Assembly: GCF_900128985.1 (NCBI RefSeq)
Contig: NZ_FQUC01000018.1
Coordinates: 17,511 to 81,510, forward strand
Source of the DNA: Indolivaga macrotermitis
GTDB lineage: Bacteria; Bacteroidota; Bacteroidia; Bacteroidales; Dysgonomonadaceae
Length of the DNA stretch: 64,000 nt
Direction: 5' to 3'
Position numbers and translations under genes: made by a program. A model generated the notes under the pieces. That model was given only the letters and a program-made list of their open reading frames with translations, did not search any database and was not told where the DNA came from. Positions 34,070 through 41,729 of this stretch are shown here, one piece after another. Position 1 is the first letter of the stretch. Each line of letters opens with the position of its first letter.

Positions 34070-34261
34070 GAATTAAGAATGAAAAATTAAGAATTAAGAA
34101 TTGTGGATTGGTGGCCACAGGGGTTAATTGCAATAGCCCTTAATCAAATAATCAACGAGAGGGCTAATGCAATTAGCCCCTACCAGAGCTCCTAACAGAT
34201 TAATGCCTGTCAACTATTGCTTTACGTCCATTCTTAATTCTTAATTTTTCATTCTTAATTC
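34070..34261. repeat. Fold-back element with 32-base perfect terminal inverted repeats (MITE-like)
   Basis: The bases 34070-34101 are the exact reverse complement of 34230-34261 (32 of 32). Each arm is built from repeats of GAATTAAGAAT-like words. Inside, 34120-34140 and 34160-34180 form a second inverted repeat with 19 of 21 matches (GGGGTTAATTGCAATAGCCC against GGGGCTAATTGCATTAGCCC). There is no coding frame. GTAA occurs just outside both ends and may be part of a target duplication, but this is uncertain. The layout suggests a non-autonomous mobile element or a large extragenic palindrome. Confidence 0.7.
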
Positions 34262-34316
34262 GTAAACGTTGTCATTGTCGCTCAAAAAATGTAATATTGT
34301 ATCACATTTCTAACTA

Positions 34317-34329
34317 AGGTTTCAGACCT
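34317..34329 (+). promoter_or_regulatory. GGTC/GACC hairpin motif, copy 1
   Basis: AGGTTTCAGACCT, an imperfect copy (one G-T pair) of the AGGTC-N3-GACCT hairpin, lies 90 bases upstream of the lipoprotein start at 34419. Confidence 0.35.
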
Positions 34330-34418
34330 GTTTGTTATTTTAATTATTGAAATAACGATAAGTTGTCATGATTCAAAAGTCTTTCATTAAATGCTTACAA
34401 CTATTTAAAATAAAAGTC

Positions 34419-34748
34419 ATGATGAAAAAATGCTTGTTTTTTGTTTTTCTTATCATTGCTCTTACAGGTTGCTCCAGTTATAGTGAGATGTTGAGTGCTG
34501 ATTCGAATATGAAGAAAGTTGAACTGGATATGACCAAAGAGCAAGTAATTGCTATTATGGGTAGCAATTATCAGAGGGTAGGTTCTTTCAGGTTAGAGGA
34601 TAGTACGTATGTTGAAATGCTTGGATTTAAGCGTAATTACAACGAGACATATGTTATGAGATTCGAAAACGGAATATTAACGGAATGGAATAAGGAGGTT
34701 ATCCCTGAATACCCTGCTCCTGTGAATACGAATACAGTAAGTAAGTAA
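34419..34748 (+). CDS. Small lipoprotein of SmpA/OmlA (BamE)-like fold
   Basis: This protein has 110 residues from the ATG at 34419, or 109 from 34422; an ATG at 34368 adds a hydrophilic leader that would spoil the signal peptide. The signal is MKKCLFFVFLIIALTGC with the lipobox LTGC. The mature part contains KKVELDMTKEQVIAIMGSNY, the short helix-strand start typical of SmpA/OmlA-like domains, then VEMLGFKR and VMRFENGILTEWNKE. Related small proteins include BamE. Membership of the Bam complex cannot be claimed; the mature part is only about 90 residues. Confidence 0.65.
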   Translation: MMKKCLFFVFLIIALTGCSSYSEMLSADSNMKKVELDMTKEQVIAIMGSNYQRVGSFRLEDSTYVEMLGFKRNYNETYVMRFENGILTEWNKEVIPEYPAPVNTNTVSK

Positions 34749-34816
34749 GAGCAAATATTGAATGCGTGTTTTCAGAATATGTGTAGCTGTTGTTTTACTT
34801 ACAAAACCTATAGAAG

Positions 34817-34827
34817 GGTCGGAGACC
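34817..34827 (+). promoter_or_regulatory. GGTC/GACC hairpin motif, copy 2
   Basis: GGTCGGAGACC lies 19 bases upstream of the start at 34847. The stem is GGTC/GACC with loop GGA. Confidence 0.45.
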
Positions 34828-34846
34828 TCTAAATAAATCTGCTCCA

Positions 34847-36079
34847 ATGATTTTAAATTATATTTGGATAGCCTTTTTTGTTATAGCCTTTGTAGTAGCT
34901 TTGGCTCGCCTTATTTTCTTCGGTGATTACGAGACATTCAATACCACAGTCAACTCTACATTCTCATCAGCACGTTCAGGATTCGAAATATCGATCGGAT
35001 TAACCGGTGTTTTGACTCTTTGGATGGGATTGATGCGTATTGGCGAGCAAGGAGGAGTTATCCAGATGTTTTCCCGCGCGATCAATCCGTTGTTTAGCCG
35101 TCTTTTTCCCGATATACCGAAAAATCATCCTGCCGGAGGTTCGATACTTCTGAATCTTTCCGCTAATATTCTCGGGCTTGATAATGCGGCAACTCCTGCC
35201 GGATTACAGGCAATGAAAGAATTGCAGGAAATAAATCCTGATAAAAACAAGGCTTCTAATCCGATGATCATGTTTTTGGTGATGAATGCGTCGGGTCTGA
35301 CTCTTATTCCCGTTTCGGTAATGACAATACGCGCTCAGATGGGAGCGGCAAATCCTGCCGATGTTTTCGTGCCGATTATGATAGCGACCTTTGTATCCAC
35401 TATGATCGGTGTTTTGGCGGTTTGCATCAAACAAAAGATAAAAATCTTCGATAAAGTCATACTCGGTACATTTGGTACAGTTGCTCTTCTGATAGGCGGT
35501 GTTATCTGGGCCTTTAATGAGATGGGGCCCGTGAGGGCTCAAAAAGTATCAAGCCTCATAGCCAGCCTTATCTTGTTCGGTGTAATTATCTTTTTTATAC
35601 TGAGTGGGGTCAGGAAAAAGGTAAATGTCTATGATGCTTTTATCGAAGGAGCAAAAGACGGATTTTCGACAGCAGTGCGTATAATTCCCTATTTGATCGC
35701 TATTTTAGTTGCAGTAGGAATGTTCCGAGCTTCGGGTACGATGGATTTTCTGGTGGATGGCTTGAAGTCTGCTGTCGCTTTTTTCGGAGGAGATACCCGT
35801 TGGGTAGATGCTATGCCCACAGCTTTGATGAAACCCTTGAGTGGAAGCGGAGCACGCGGGATGATGGCCGAAACGATGTCTACTTTCGGAACGGAATCTT
35901 TTGCCGGGCGTTTAGCCGGTATCTTTCAAGGCTCAACAGATACGACGTTTTATGTAGTAGCCGTTTATTACGGTTGCGTCAATATAAAGAATAGCCGTTA
36001 TACTGTACCTTATGCGCTTTTAGCCGATTTAGTCGGAGTAATAACCGCTATCTGGGTGGCCTATATATTTTTCGGGTAG
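34847..36079 (+). CDS. Nucleoside recognition domain membrane protein (SpmA-SpmB fusion)
   Basis: This 410-residue polytopic membrane protein has two nucleoside-recognition (Gate) domains. The first half has EISIGLTGVLTLWMGLMRIG, the SILLNLSANILGLDNAATPA motif near 100, and ASGLTLIPVSVMTIRAQ. The second half has FSTAVRIIPYLIAILVAVGMF, PLSGSGARGMMAETMSTFG near 325 and QGSTDTTFYVVAVYYG. This is the arrangement of spore maturation proteins SpmA and SpmB joined into one chain, as is common in non-spore-forming Bacteroidota. The substrate is unknown. Confidence 0.85.
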   Translation: MILNYIWIAFFVIAFVVALARLIFFGDYETFNTTVNSTFSSARSGFEISIGLTGVLTLWMGLMRIGEQGGVIQMFSRAINPLFSRLFPDIPKNHPAGGSILLNLSANILGLDNAATPAGLQAMKELQEINPDKNKASNPMIMFLVMNASGLTLIPVSVMTIRAQMGAANPADVFVPIMIATFVSTMIGVLAVCIKQKIKIFDKVILGTFGTVALLIGGVIWAFNEMGPVRAQKVSSLIASLILFGVIIFFILSGVRKKVNVYDAFIEGAKDGFSTAVRIIPYLIAILVAVGMFRASGTMDFLVDGLKSAVAFFGGDTRWVDAMPTALMKPLSGSGARGMMAETMSTFGTESFAGRLAGIFQGSTDTTFYVVAVYYGCVNIKNSRYTVPYALLADLVGVITAIWVAYIFFG

Positions 36080-36133
36080 TGATACATTCAGTAGATAATT
36101 AACTGTTGTTATTTTGTTTTCGAAACCAATAAA

Positions 36134-36148
36134 AAGGTCTGTGACCTT
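36134..36148 (+). promoter_or_regulatory. GGTC/GACC hairpin motif, copy 3
   Basis: AAGGTCTGTGACCTT, a perfect 6-base stem with loop TGT, lies 11 bases upstream of the ybeY start. Confidence 0.5.
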
Positions 36149-36159
36149 AATCATAAATT

Positions 36160-36582
36160 ATGGCAATCATTTATCAGACAGAGGATGTAAAAGAACCTCA
36201 GATTAAAAAGCGTACAATCAATAAATGGATCAAGGATACGGCCGGTTCATACGGAAAAAAGGTGGGTGATATATCCTACATATTCTGTTCGGATGAGAAG
36301 ATTCTTGAAATCAATAATCAATACCTTCAACATGACTATTTCACCGATATAATTACATTCGATTATACCGAAGGAAATATAATTGGTGGAGATATTTTTA
36401 TAAGCCTCGATACCGTTAAGAGTAATGCGGAGCAATTCGGGACAAATTATGCGGATGAACTGCATCGCATTATTATTCATGGCATACTCCACCTTTGCGG
36501 AATAAATGATAAAGGGCCCGGAGAAAGGGAGCATATGACCGAATGTGAAAATAAAGCACTGGATATATTAGCATCTTATTAA
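36160..36582 (+). CDS. ybeY: Endoribonuclease YbeY, rRNA maturation factor
   Basis: This 140-residue metalloprotein takes part in 16S rRNA 3'-end processing and ribosome quality control. It has DYFTDIITFDY near 59-69, GGDIFISLDTV near 76 and the zinc-site region HGILHLCGIND. The first two ligands are His107 and His111; the third position, a His in E. coli, is Asp117. In Bacteroidota sequences I recall Asp being usual here, so I treat the protein as active. It stands between the nucleoside recognition gene and two hydrolase genes on the same strand. Confidence 0.92.
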   Translation: MAIIYQTEDVKEPQIKKRTINKWIKDTAGSYGKKVGDISYIFCSDEKILEINNQYLQHDYFTDIITFDYTEGNIIGGDIFISLDTVKSNAEQFGTNYADELHRIIIHGILHLCGINDKGPGEREHMTECENKALDILASY

Positions 36583-36589
36583 GATAAAA

Positions 36590-37426
36590 ATGAAAAAGTA
36601 TTTATTTCTTGTTTTCTTCGTTGTATTTGCACTTTTAGCCTGTAAAGAGAATCAGGAGCCTGTAACAATGAAAGTTTGGGAAGGTAATCCTCCTACAAGT
36701 AACGGATTATCCGATCAAGCCGAGATTATTGTCTATAAACCTAAAACAATGTCGAAGCTTCCGACTCCTGCGGTGCTTATATGTCCGGGAGGAGGATATG
36801 CAGGCTTGAGTATGCCGTACGAAGGGCATGGACTGGCTCAGTGGATGGCATCGAAGGGAGTTGTAGGGGTGATATTGAAGTACCGTTTGCCGAATAAGCA
36901 TAAGGAAGTTCCTTTCGACGATGCTTGTCAGGCGCTGCAAATAATAAGGAATCATTCGAAAGAGTGGAATATCGATGTTTCTAAAATCGGTGTTGCAGGC
37001 TCTTCTGCCGGAGGTCATTTAGCAGCGACATTATCGACCTATTACACTAATAACGAGTTATGCCCGCGCCCTGCATTTACTATATTATTTTATCCGGTGA
37101 TAACGATGGAAACTGTTACAAAAGGAAAGACCCGCGATAATCTGATGGGGGTTGAGCCATCGGAAGAGGATATACTTGCCTATTCTCCGGAAAAACAGGT
37201 GTCGGAAAATACTCCTCCGGCCATAATATTTACGGCAGATGGAGACGGCTCTGTCCCTCCCTTACATAGTGTTATGTATTATCGGGCATTGAAGGAAAAG
37301 AATATTCCGGCGAGTCTGCATATTTTTTCCGAAGGAGATCATGGGTGGCTTTTGCTTCCTCAATATAAATATACCGAGCCAACAATGTCTTTACTCGAAA
37401 CCTGGATGGAATCTTATATAAAATAA
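36590..37426 (+). CDS. Alpha/beta hydrolase lipoprotein (first of tandem pair)
   Basis: This 278-residue protein has a lipoprotein signal (FALLAC, Cys18). It has the alpha/beta hydrolase oxyanion segment LICPGGGYAGLS near 63-74, the nucleophile Ser139 in GVAGSSAGGHLA, the aspartate near FTADGDGSVPP and the catalytic His in GDHGWLLL. The PGGGY motif and the Aes-like order of motifs suggest a carbohydrate ester hydrolase. It starts 7 bases after ybeY. The next gene is a paralogue. Confidence 0.85.
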   Translation: MKKYLFLVFFVVFALLACKENQEPVTMKVWEGNPPTSNGLSDQAEIIVYKPKTMSKLPTPAVLICPGGGYAGLSMPYEGHGLAQWMASKGVVGVILKYRLPNKHKEVPFDDACQALQIIRNHSKEWNIDVSKIGVAGSSAGGHLAATLSTYYTNNELCPRPAFTILFYPVITMETVTKGKTRDNLMGVEPSEEDILAYSPEKQVSENTPPAIIFTADGDGSVPPLHSVMYYRALKEKNIPASLHIFSEGDHGWLLLPQYKYTEPTMSLLETWMESYIK

Positions 37427-37437
37427 AATACTGTATC

Positions 37438-38292
37438 ATGAAAAAACTATTGTTAGTATTATTTTCAATTTTATCCATAACTACGATGAATGCGCAGGAA
37501 GTAGTTAAACTTTGGCCGGGAAACCCGCCTACTGATAATGAGATAATGGGTGATGAAATAGATGTAAATAGCCGTATATCGAATGTCAATACACCTGAGT
37601 TATTTATCTATAAGGCGAACCCCTTGAATGACCGGAATATTGCTGTTGTAATTTGTCCCGGAGGAGGATACACCCGTCTGGCTATGGACCACGAAGGACA
37701 TGACTTTGCAAAGTGGCTTCAATCTATCGGAATCACCGGTGTTATTCTTAAGTACCGCCTTCCGAATAAGCATAAAAACGTACCTCTCGAAGATCTGCAA
37801 CAGGCAATGAGGTTCGCAAAGAATAAATTGGCGAAAAATGCGTCTTCTCCGTTGAAAGTCGGTGTTGCAGGATTTTCAGCCGGAGGGCATTTGGCTTCTA
37901 CAGGTTCTACCCACTTAGATGATAAGGAAACCCGTCCGGATTTCTCTATTCTGTTTTATCCTGTAATTACGATGGGTGAATATACTCATCAAGGATCGAA
38001 AGATAATTTGCTGGGAGAAAATCCTTCGGCTAGTGATGTTATGTATTATTCGAACGAAACCATGGTGACCGAATTTACACCTCCAACAATATTGCTACTG
38101 AGTGATGACGACGGAGCCGTTCCATCGATGAATAGTATTATGTACTACTCGGCGTTGAAGCAAAATAAAGTGCCGGCTACTATGTATATATTCCCGATCG
38201 GAGGACATGGCTGGGGGATGAGACCGGATTTCAAATATCATGATGAAATGCTTCGTTTACTTAAAACCTGGATTGAGGAAACTAAGTTTTGA
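37438..38292 (+). CDS. Alpha/beta hydrolase (second of tandem pair), secreted
   Basis: This 284-residue paralogue of the preceding gene shares ICPGGGY, VILKYRLPNKHK, GVAGFSAGGHLA with Ser147, ILFYPVITMG and GGHGWGM. The signal peptide ends at TTMNAQ, without a lipobox, so it is probably periplasmic whereas its neighbour is membrane-anchored. Esterase on plant or bacterial polysaccharides is the likely class. It starts 11 bases after its partner and converges on ogt with 4 bases between stop codons. Confidence 0.85.
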   Translation: MKKLLLVLFSILSITTMNAQEVVKLWPGNPPTDNEIMGDEIDVNSRISNVNTPELFIYKANPLNDRNIAVVICPGGGYTRLAMDHEGHDFAKWLQSIGITGVILKYRLPNKHKNVPLEDLQQAMRFAKNKLAKNASSPLKVGVAGFSAGGHLASTGSTHLDDKETRPDFSILFYPVITMGEYTHQGSKDNLLGENPSASDVMYYSNETMVTEFTPPTILLLSDDDGAVPSMNSIMYYSALKQNKVPATMYIFPIGGHGWGMRPDFKYHDEMLRLLKTWIEETKF

Positions 38293-38296
38293 AGTT

Positions 38297-38833
38297 TTAG
38301 TCGAAAAGCCTTTTCTCGCCTGATTCCAGATCCAAAAGATATCGTTTTTTTTCCAACCCTCCGGCATAGCCCGTGAGGGTTTTATTTGTGCCTATTACCC
38401 GGTGACATGGGATAATTATGGCGATTTTATTAGCCCCGTTAGCATTTGCTACAGCCCTTACTCCCAATGGTATTCCCATCGCTTTTGCCTGTTCTAGGTA
38501 GGATACTGTTTTACCATAAGGAATTTGTAAAAGTTGTGTCCATACTTTTTTCTGAAAATCCGTACCAATCATATCAATACTAACTGTAAACTCTTTAATT
38601 CCTTTCTCAAAATAACGGGATAACTCTTTTTTCAGAAGTTCGATATGAGGATTTTTTTCTTCACGAATATCTGAAACAGCCATTTTTCCCAAGTTCAGTA
38701 CTTGTTTTTCGAAATTCTTTCGGTTATTAAATTCGAGAAAGCAGATACCCTTTTCACTGGCATATGCTATCATATTTCCAAGCGGTGTATCTATGGTATC
38801 CGAAGCGGTGATTGTAGTTTGTTCTTGTGCCAA
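38297..38833 (-). CDS. ogt: Methylated-DNA-protein cysteine methyltransferase
   Basis: This 178-residue protein removes alkyl groups from O6-guanine by transfer to Cys143 in the motif IPCHRVIG. Upstream lie the N-terminal domain, TDFQKKVWTQLLQIPYGKT and the helix-turn-helix region AVANANGANK. The only upstream start candidate in frame is TTG at 38833; the first ATG codon is residue 21 and would remove part of the N-terminal TPLG strand. The frame is closed by a TAA about 45 bases upstream. A TAACTTTG box lies at 38903-38910. Confidence 0.9.
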   Translation of the reverse strand: MAQEQTTITASDTIDTPLGNMIAYASEKGICFLEFNNRKNFEKQVLNLGKMAVSDIREEKNPHIELLKKELSRYFEKGIKEFTVSIDMIGTDFQKKVWTQLLQIPYGKTVSYLEQAKAMGIPLGVRAVANANGANKIAIIIPCHRVIGTNKTLTGYAGGLEKKRYLLDLESGEKRLFD

Positions 38834-39136
38834 TTGATCGTTAGTTTTTGTTATAAAATGTAACTCGATTATAAAGATATTTAATTAACGAAATCTTTGA
38901 AACAAAGTTATTTAATTTGTTTTCGAATATTTGGTCGTTAATACCGGATATTTTATAGGTTTTTATTTGTACTTGTTTGATATATAGTGTAATGTGTACT
39001 TTATTAACATAAAAGCCAAGTTATCAACAATTCCTTTAGAGTTTCGGTAGCCATTTTTAGATGTGCTGTAATTTATTCGTTTCTTTGTAACTTATATATA
39101 ATATAGAAATCTTAAAAGAGTAACATAACAACTACT
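38834..39136. other. Divergent gap between ogt and parA
   Basis: This 303-base AT-rich gap holds a minus-strand TAACTTTG box at 38903-38910 for ogt and one DnaA-box-like word, TTATCAACA at 39021-39029 (one mismatch to TTATCCACA). I see no parS-like palindrome and no gene. A single DnaA-like word is not evidence for an origin. Confidence 0.5.
38903..38910 (-). promoter_or_regulatory. Candidate -7 box of ogt
   Basis: The minus strand reads TAACTTTG, about 70 bases before the TTG start codon. The -33 region is not convincing. Confidence 0.4.
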
Positions 39137-39901
39137 ATGGGTAAAATAATTGCTTTGGCAAATCAGAAGGGTGGGGTTGGAAAAACTACTACTACAATCA
39201 ACTTGGCGGCATCTCTGGCTGCTCTCGAGAAAAAAGTTCTGGTAGTAGATGCTGATCCTCAGGCAAACGCCTCTTCGGGTTTGGGACTGGATATTAAGCA
39301 AATAAAAAATACTATTTACGAATGCTTGATCGGGGCGTCTACCGCCGAAAAAGCTATTGTTGCAACAGAATACGAACGGCTGGATATTATTCCTTCGCAT
39401 ATCAACTTAGTGGGTGCTGAACTGGAAATGCTGAATATCGAGAACCGTGAGAAAAGGCTTGCTTCTGTTTTGCTTCCAATAAAAGGAAATTATGATTATA
39501 TTTTGATAGACTGTTCTCCTTCACTGGGCCTGATTACTGTAAATGCACTGACTGCTGCCGACTCGGTGATTATTCCTGTACAATGTGAGTATTTTGCTTT
39601 GGAAGGTATTAGTAAACTGTTGAATACTATTAAGATAATCAAGTCTAAACTGAATCCACAACTAGAGATCGAAGGATTTCTACTGACAATGTATGATGCA
39701 CGTCTGCGTTTGGCAAACCAGATATACGAAGAGGTGAAAAAACACTTCCAGGAACTAGTGTTCACTACTGTTATACAGCGTAATGTCAAACTGAGTGAAT
39801 CGCAAAGTTTTGCTCAACCTGTGCTTGCTTATGATGCAGCGTCACGCGGAACGGTCAACTACATGCAGTTAGCGAAAGAACTAATCGAAAAAAATTCGTA
39901 A
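39137..39901 (+). CDS. parA: ParA chromosome-partitioning ATPase
   Basis: This 254-residue Soj-type ATPase has the deviant Walker A KGGVGKTT at residues 11-18, VVDADPQANASSGLG near 37, YILIDCSPSLGLITVNALT near 117 and the signature PVQCEYFALEGISKL. It has no N-terminal DNA-binding extension, as in chromosomal ParA. It acts with ParB in origin segregation and placement. A 125-base gap with a hairpin separates it from parB. Confidence 0.94.
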   Translation: MGKIIALANQKGGVGKTTTTINLAASLAALEKKVLVVDADPQANASSGLGLDIKQIKNTIYECLIGASTAEKAIVATEYERLDIIPSHINLVGAELEMLNIENREKRLASVLLPIKGNYDYILIDCSPSLGLITVNALTAADSVIIPVQCEYFALEGISKLLNTIKIIKSKLNPQLEIEGFLLTMYDARLRLANQIYEEVKKHFQELVFTTVIQRNVKLSESQSFAQPVLAYDAASRGTVNYMQLAKELIEKNS

Positions 39902-39911
39902 CTTTGTCGTT

Positions 39912-39942
39912 ATCCTCAATATTTTAGAAGTATCTTGAGGAT
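39912..39942 (+). promoter_or_regulatory. Hairpin between parA and parB
   Basis: ATCCTCAA (39912-39919) pairs with TTGAGGAT (39935-39942) around a 15-base loop. Only a weak T-run follows, so it may be a weak terminator or an RNA processing site that changes the ratio of ParA to ParB. Confidence 0.35.
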
Positions 39943-40026
39943 TTATTTAGACAGAGAATAAATACAGATATTTAAAGTATAGATATAGGTTTATATCATT
40001 AATACTTATTTTTACTTAATTAAATT

Positions 40027-40935
40027 ATGGCAAAAAAACCTGCTTTAGGGAGAGGATTGGATGCGCTTATTACTATGGACGAAGTGACAACTTCGGGTTC
40101 GTCGTCTATCAGTGAGGTGCCCTTATCTCAAATTCAGCCTAATCCTGACCAGCCTAGACGTGTTTTTGACGAGGAAGCTTTACGTGAACTGGCTGTTTCT
40201 ATCAAACAGTTGGGGGTGATACAACCTATCACCTTACGTAAGATCGATGATGATACTTATCAGATTATTGCAGGAGAACGCAGATACAGAGCTTCGATGA
40301 TTGCGCAGCTCGAAACCATTCCTGCATATGTGAAAACGGCCGAAGACGAAAATGTCATGGAAATGGCATTGATAGAGAATATTCAGAGAGAAGACCTGAA
40401 TTCGATAGAAATAGCGCTGGCATATCAGAATCTTATCGAAACATATAGCCTGACACAGGAGAGACTGAGCGAGCGTATTGGTAAGAAACGTACAACTATA
40501 GCCAATTATCTGCGGTTACTGAAGTTACCTGCCGAAATACAGATGGCAATCAGAGACAAGAAAATAGATATGGCGCATGCCCGTACTCTTGTTACTATCG
40601 AAAATCCGGAAGTACAGCTCGACGTTTACCAGCATATTCTCAATGAAGATCTTTCGGTACGGAAGGTCGAAGAATATGTGAGGGCTATAAATAAAGGCGA
40701 AACCCTTGAGGAAATAATTCAGGAGAAAGAAGTAGTGGACCTCGTGAAAAAGGGGAAGATACAGAAAGCCACTCCCGAAGAATTCGACGTTTTGAAGAAA
40801 CATCTTTCTAAATTCTTTGAGTCTAAAGTACAACTCACATGTAATGAAAAAGGGAAGGGAAAGATAACTATCGCTTTCAATTCGGATGAAGATTTGGAAC
40901 GGATTATTACTAAATTTGACCAGTTGAGAAGATAG
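40027..40935 (+). CDS. parB: ParB chromosome-partitioning protein
   Basis: This 302-residue protein has the ParB N-terminal CTPase domain (VPLSQIQPNPDQPRRVFDEE near 33, IAGERRYRASMIA near 84, ALIENIQREDLNSIE near 109), a central helix-turn-helix (LTQERLSERIGKKRTTIANY near 141) and a C-terminal dimerisation region. It begins MAKKPALGRGLDALI, typical for chromosomal ParB. The protein binds parS sites and spreads as a clamp. Downstream genes are DUF5683, mltD and relA, a conserved order in Bacteroidales. Confidence 0.94.
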   Translation: MAKKPALGRGLDALITMDEVTTSGSSSISEVPLSQIQPNPDQPRRVFDEEALRELAVSIKQLGVIQPITLRKIDDDTYQIIAGERRYRASMIAQLETIPAYVKTAEDENVMEMALIENIQREDLNSIEIALAYQNLIETYSLTQERLSERIGKKRTTIANYLRLLKLPAEIQMAIRDKKIDMAHARTLVTIENPEVQLDVYQHILNEDLSVRKVEEYVRAINKGETLEEIIQEKEVVDLVKKGKIQKATPEEFDVLKKHLSKFFESKVQLTCNEKGKGKITIAFNSDEDLERIITKFDQLRR

Positions 40936-40965
40936 TCTGTAAACTTGTCCTGATAGTAGAATTAT

Positions 40966-41691
40966 ATGGTAAAAAAAGTTTTAGTTGGTATTTTGGCAGT
41001 ATGTTTTACTTCACTCTCTGTTTCGGGGCAGAATAACGGTGATTCTATATATACCGATAAGCCGCAAAACGTAGATATATTACATACTAATAATACCAAT
41101 GATACTGTACCCTTGATAGATTCGAAGCTTCAGATCGATAAATCGACCGAAAGAGCAATGAATCAGAGAGAGATAAAACCTTTTAAACCCGATCCGAATA
41201 AAGCCGTGCTCTATTCGGCCATTTTTCCCGGATTAGGTCAGATCTATAATAGAAAGTACTGGAAGTTACCGATAATATATGGCGGTTTCATCGGCTTTTA
41301 TTATGCTATATCATGGAACGGACGATATTATAACGATTATACAAAAGCGTATAAAGCGATTATGAGCGATACTCCGCGCAGTCCGCAAAATATAGCGATA
41401 TGGGGTGCTTTTGTCGGAAGTAGTATTGTCCCCGAAGAACTGAGCGAGGCTCAGTTGAATTCTTTAAAAACCCGGTTCCGGAATAAACGCGATTCTTATA
41501 GAAGATACAGAGATTTAAGTATTATAGGAGCTGTAGCACTTTATGGTTTATGTATGATAGATGCATATGTAGATGCGCATCTGTTTGATTTCGATATTTC
41601 ACCTGATTTATCGATGAGAGTTGAGCCTAAAGTCGAGCATGATCCGTTTGCACGCAGGGCATTCGGTCTTCAATGCAGTTTTACATTTTAG
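40966..41691 (+). CDS. DUF5683 family membrane protein
   Basis: This 241-residue protein has a signal-like start (ending in SVSGQ), a linker rich in Asn/Asp/Thr, and the DUF5683 core from about residue 68 (KPDPNKAVLYSAIFPGLGQI), followed by hydrophobic segments near 95-110 and 180-197. The function of the domain is unknown. Its position between parB and a lytic transglycosylase gene is conserved in the group and suggests a role in the envelope. Confidence 0.8.
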   Translation: MVKKVLVGILAVCFTSLSVSGQNNGDSIYTDKPQNVDILHTNNTNDTVPLIDSKLQIDKSTERAMNQREIKPFKPDPNKAVLYSAIFPGLGQIYNRKYWKLPIIYGGFIGFYYAISWNGRYYNDYTKAYKAIMSDTPRSPQNIAIWGAFVGSSIVPEELSEAQLNSLKTRFRNKRDSYRRYRDLSIIGAVALYGLCMIDAYVDAHLFDFDISPDLSMRVEPKVEHDPFARRAFGLQCSFTF

Positions 41692-41729
41692 GTCATTACT
41701 GATAGAGTTGGCCGGAAAATCAAAAAAAT

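Noticed and set aside
39021..39029. DnaA box and replication origin next to parA
   Set aside because: Only one box with one mismatch is visible, with no cluster, no dnaA or dnaN gene and no AT-rich repeat series.
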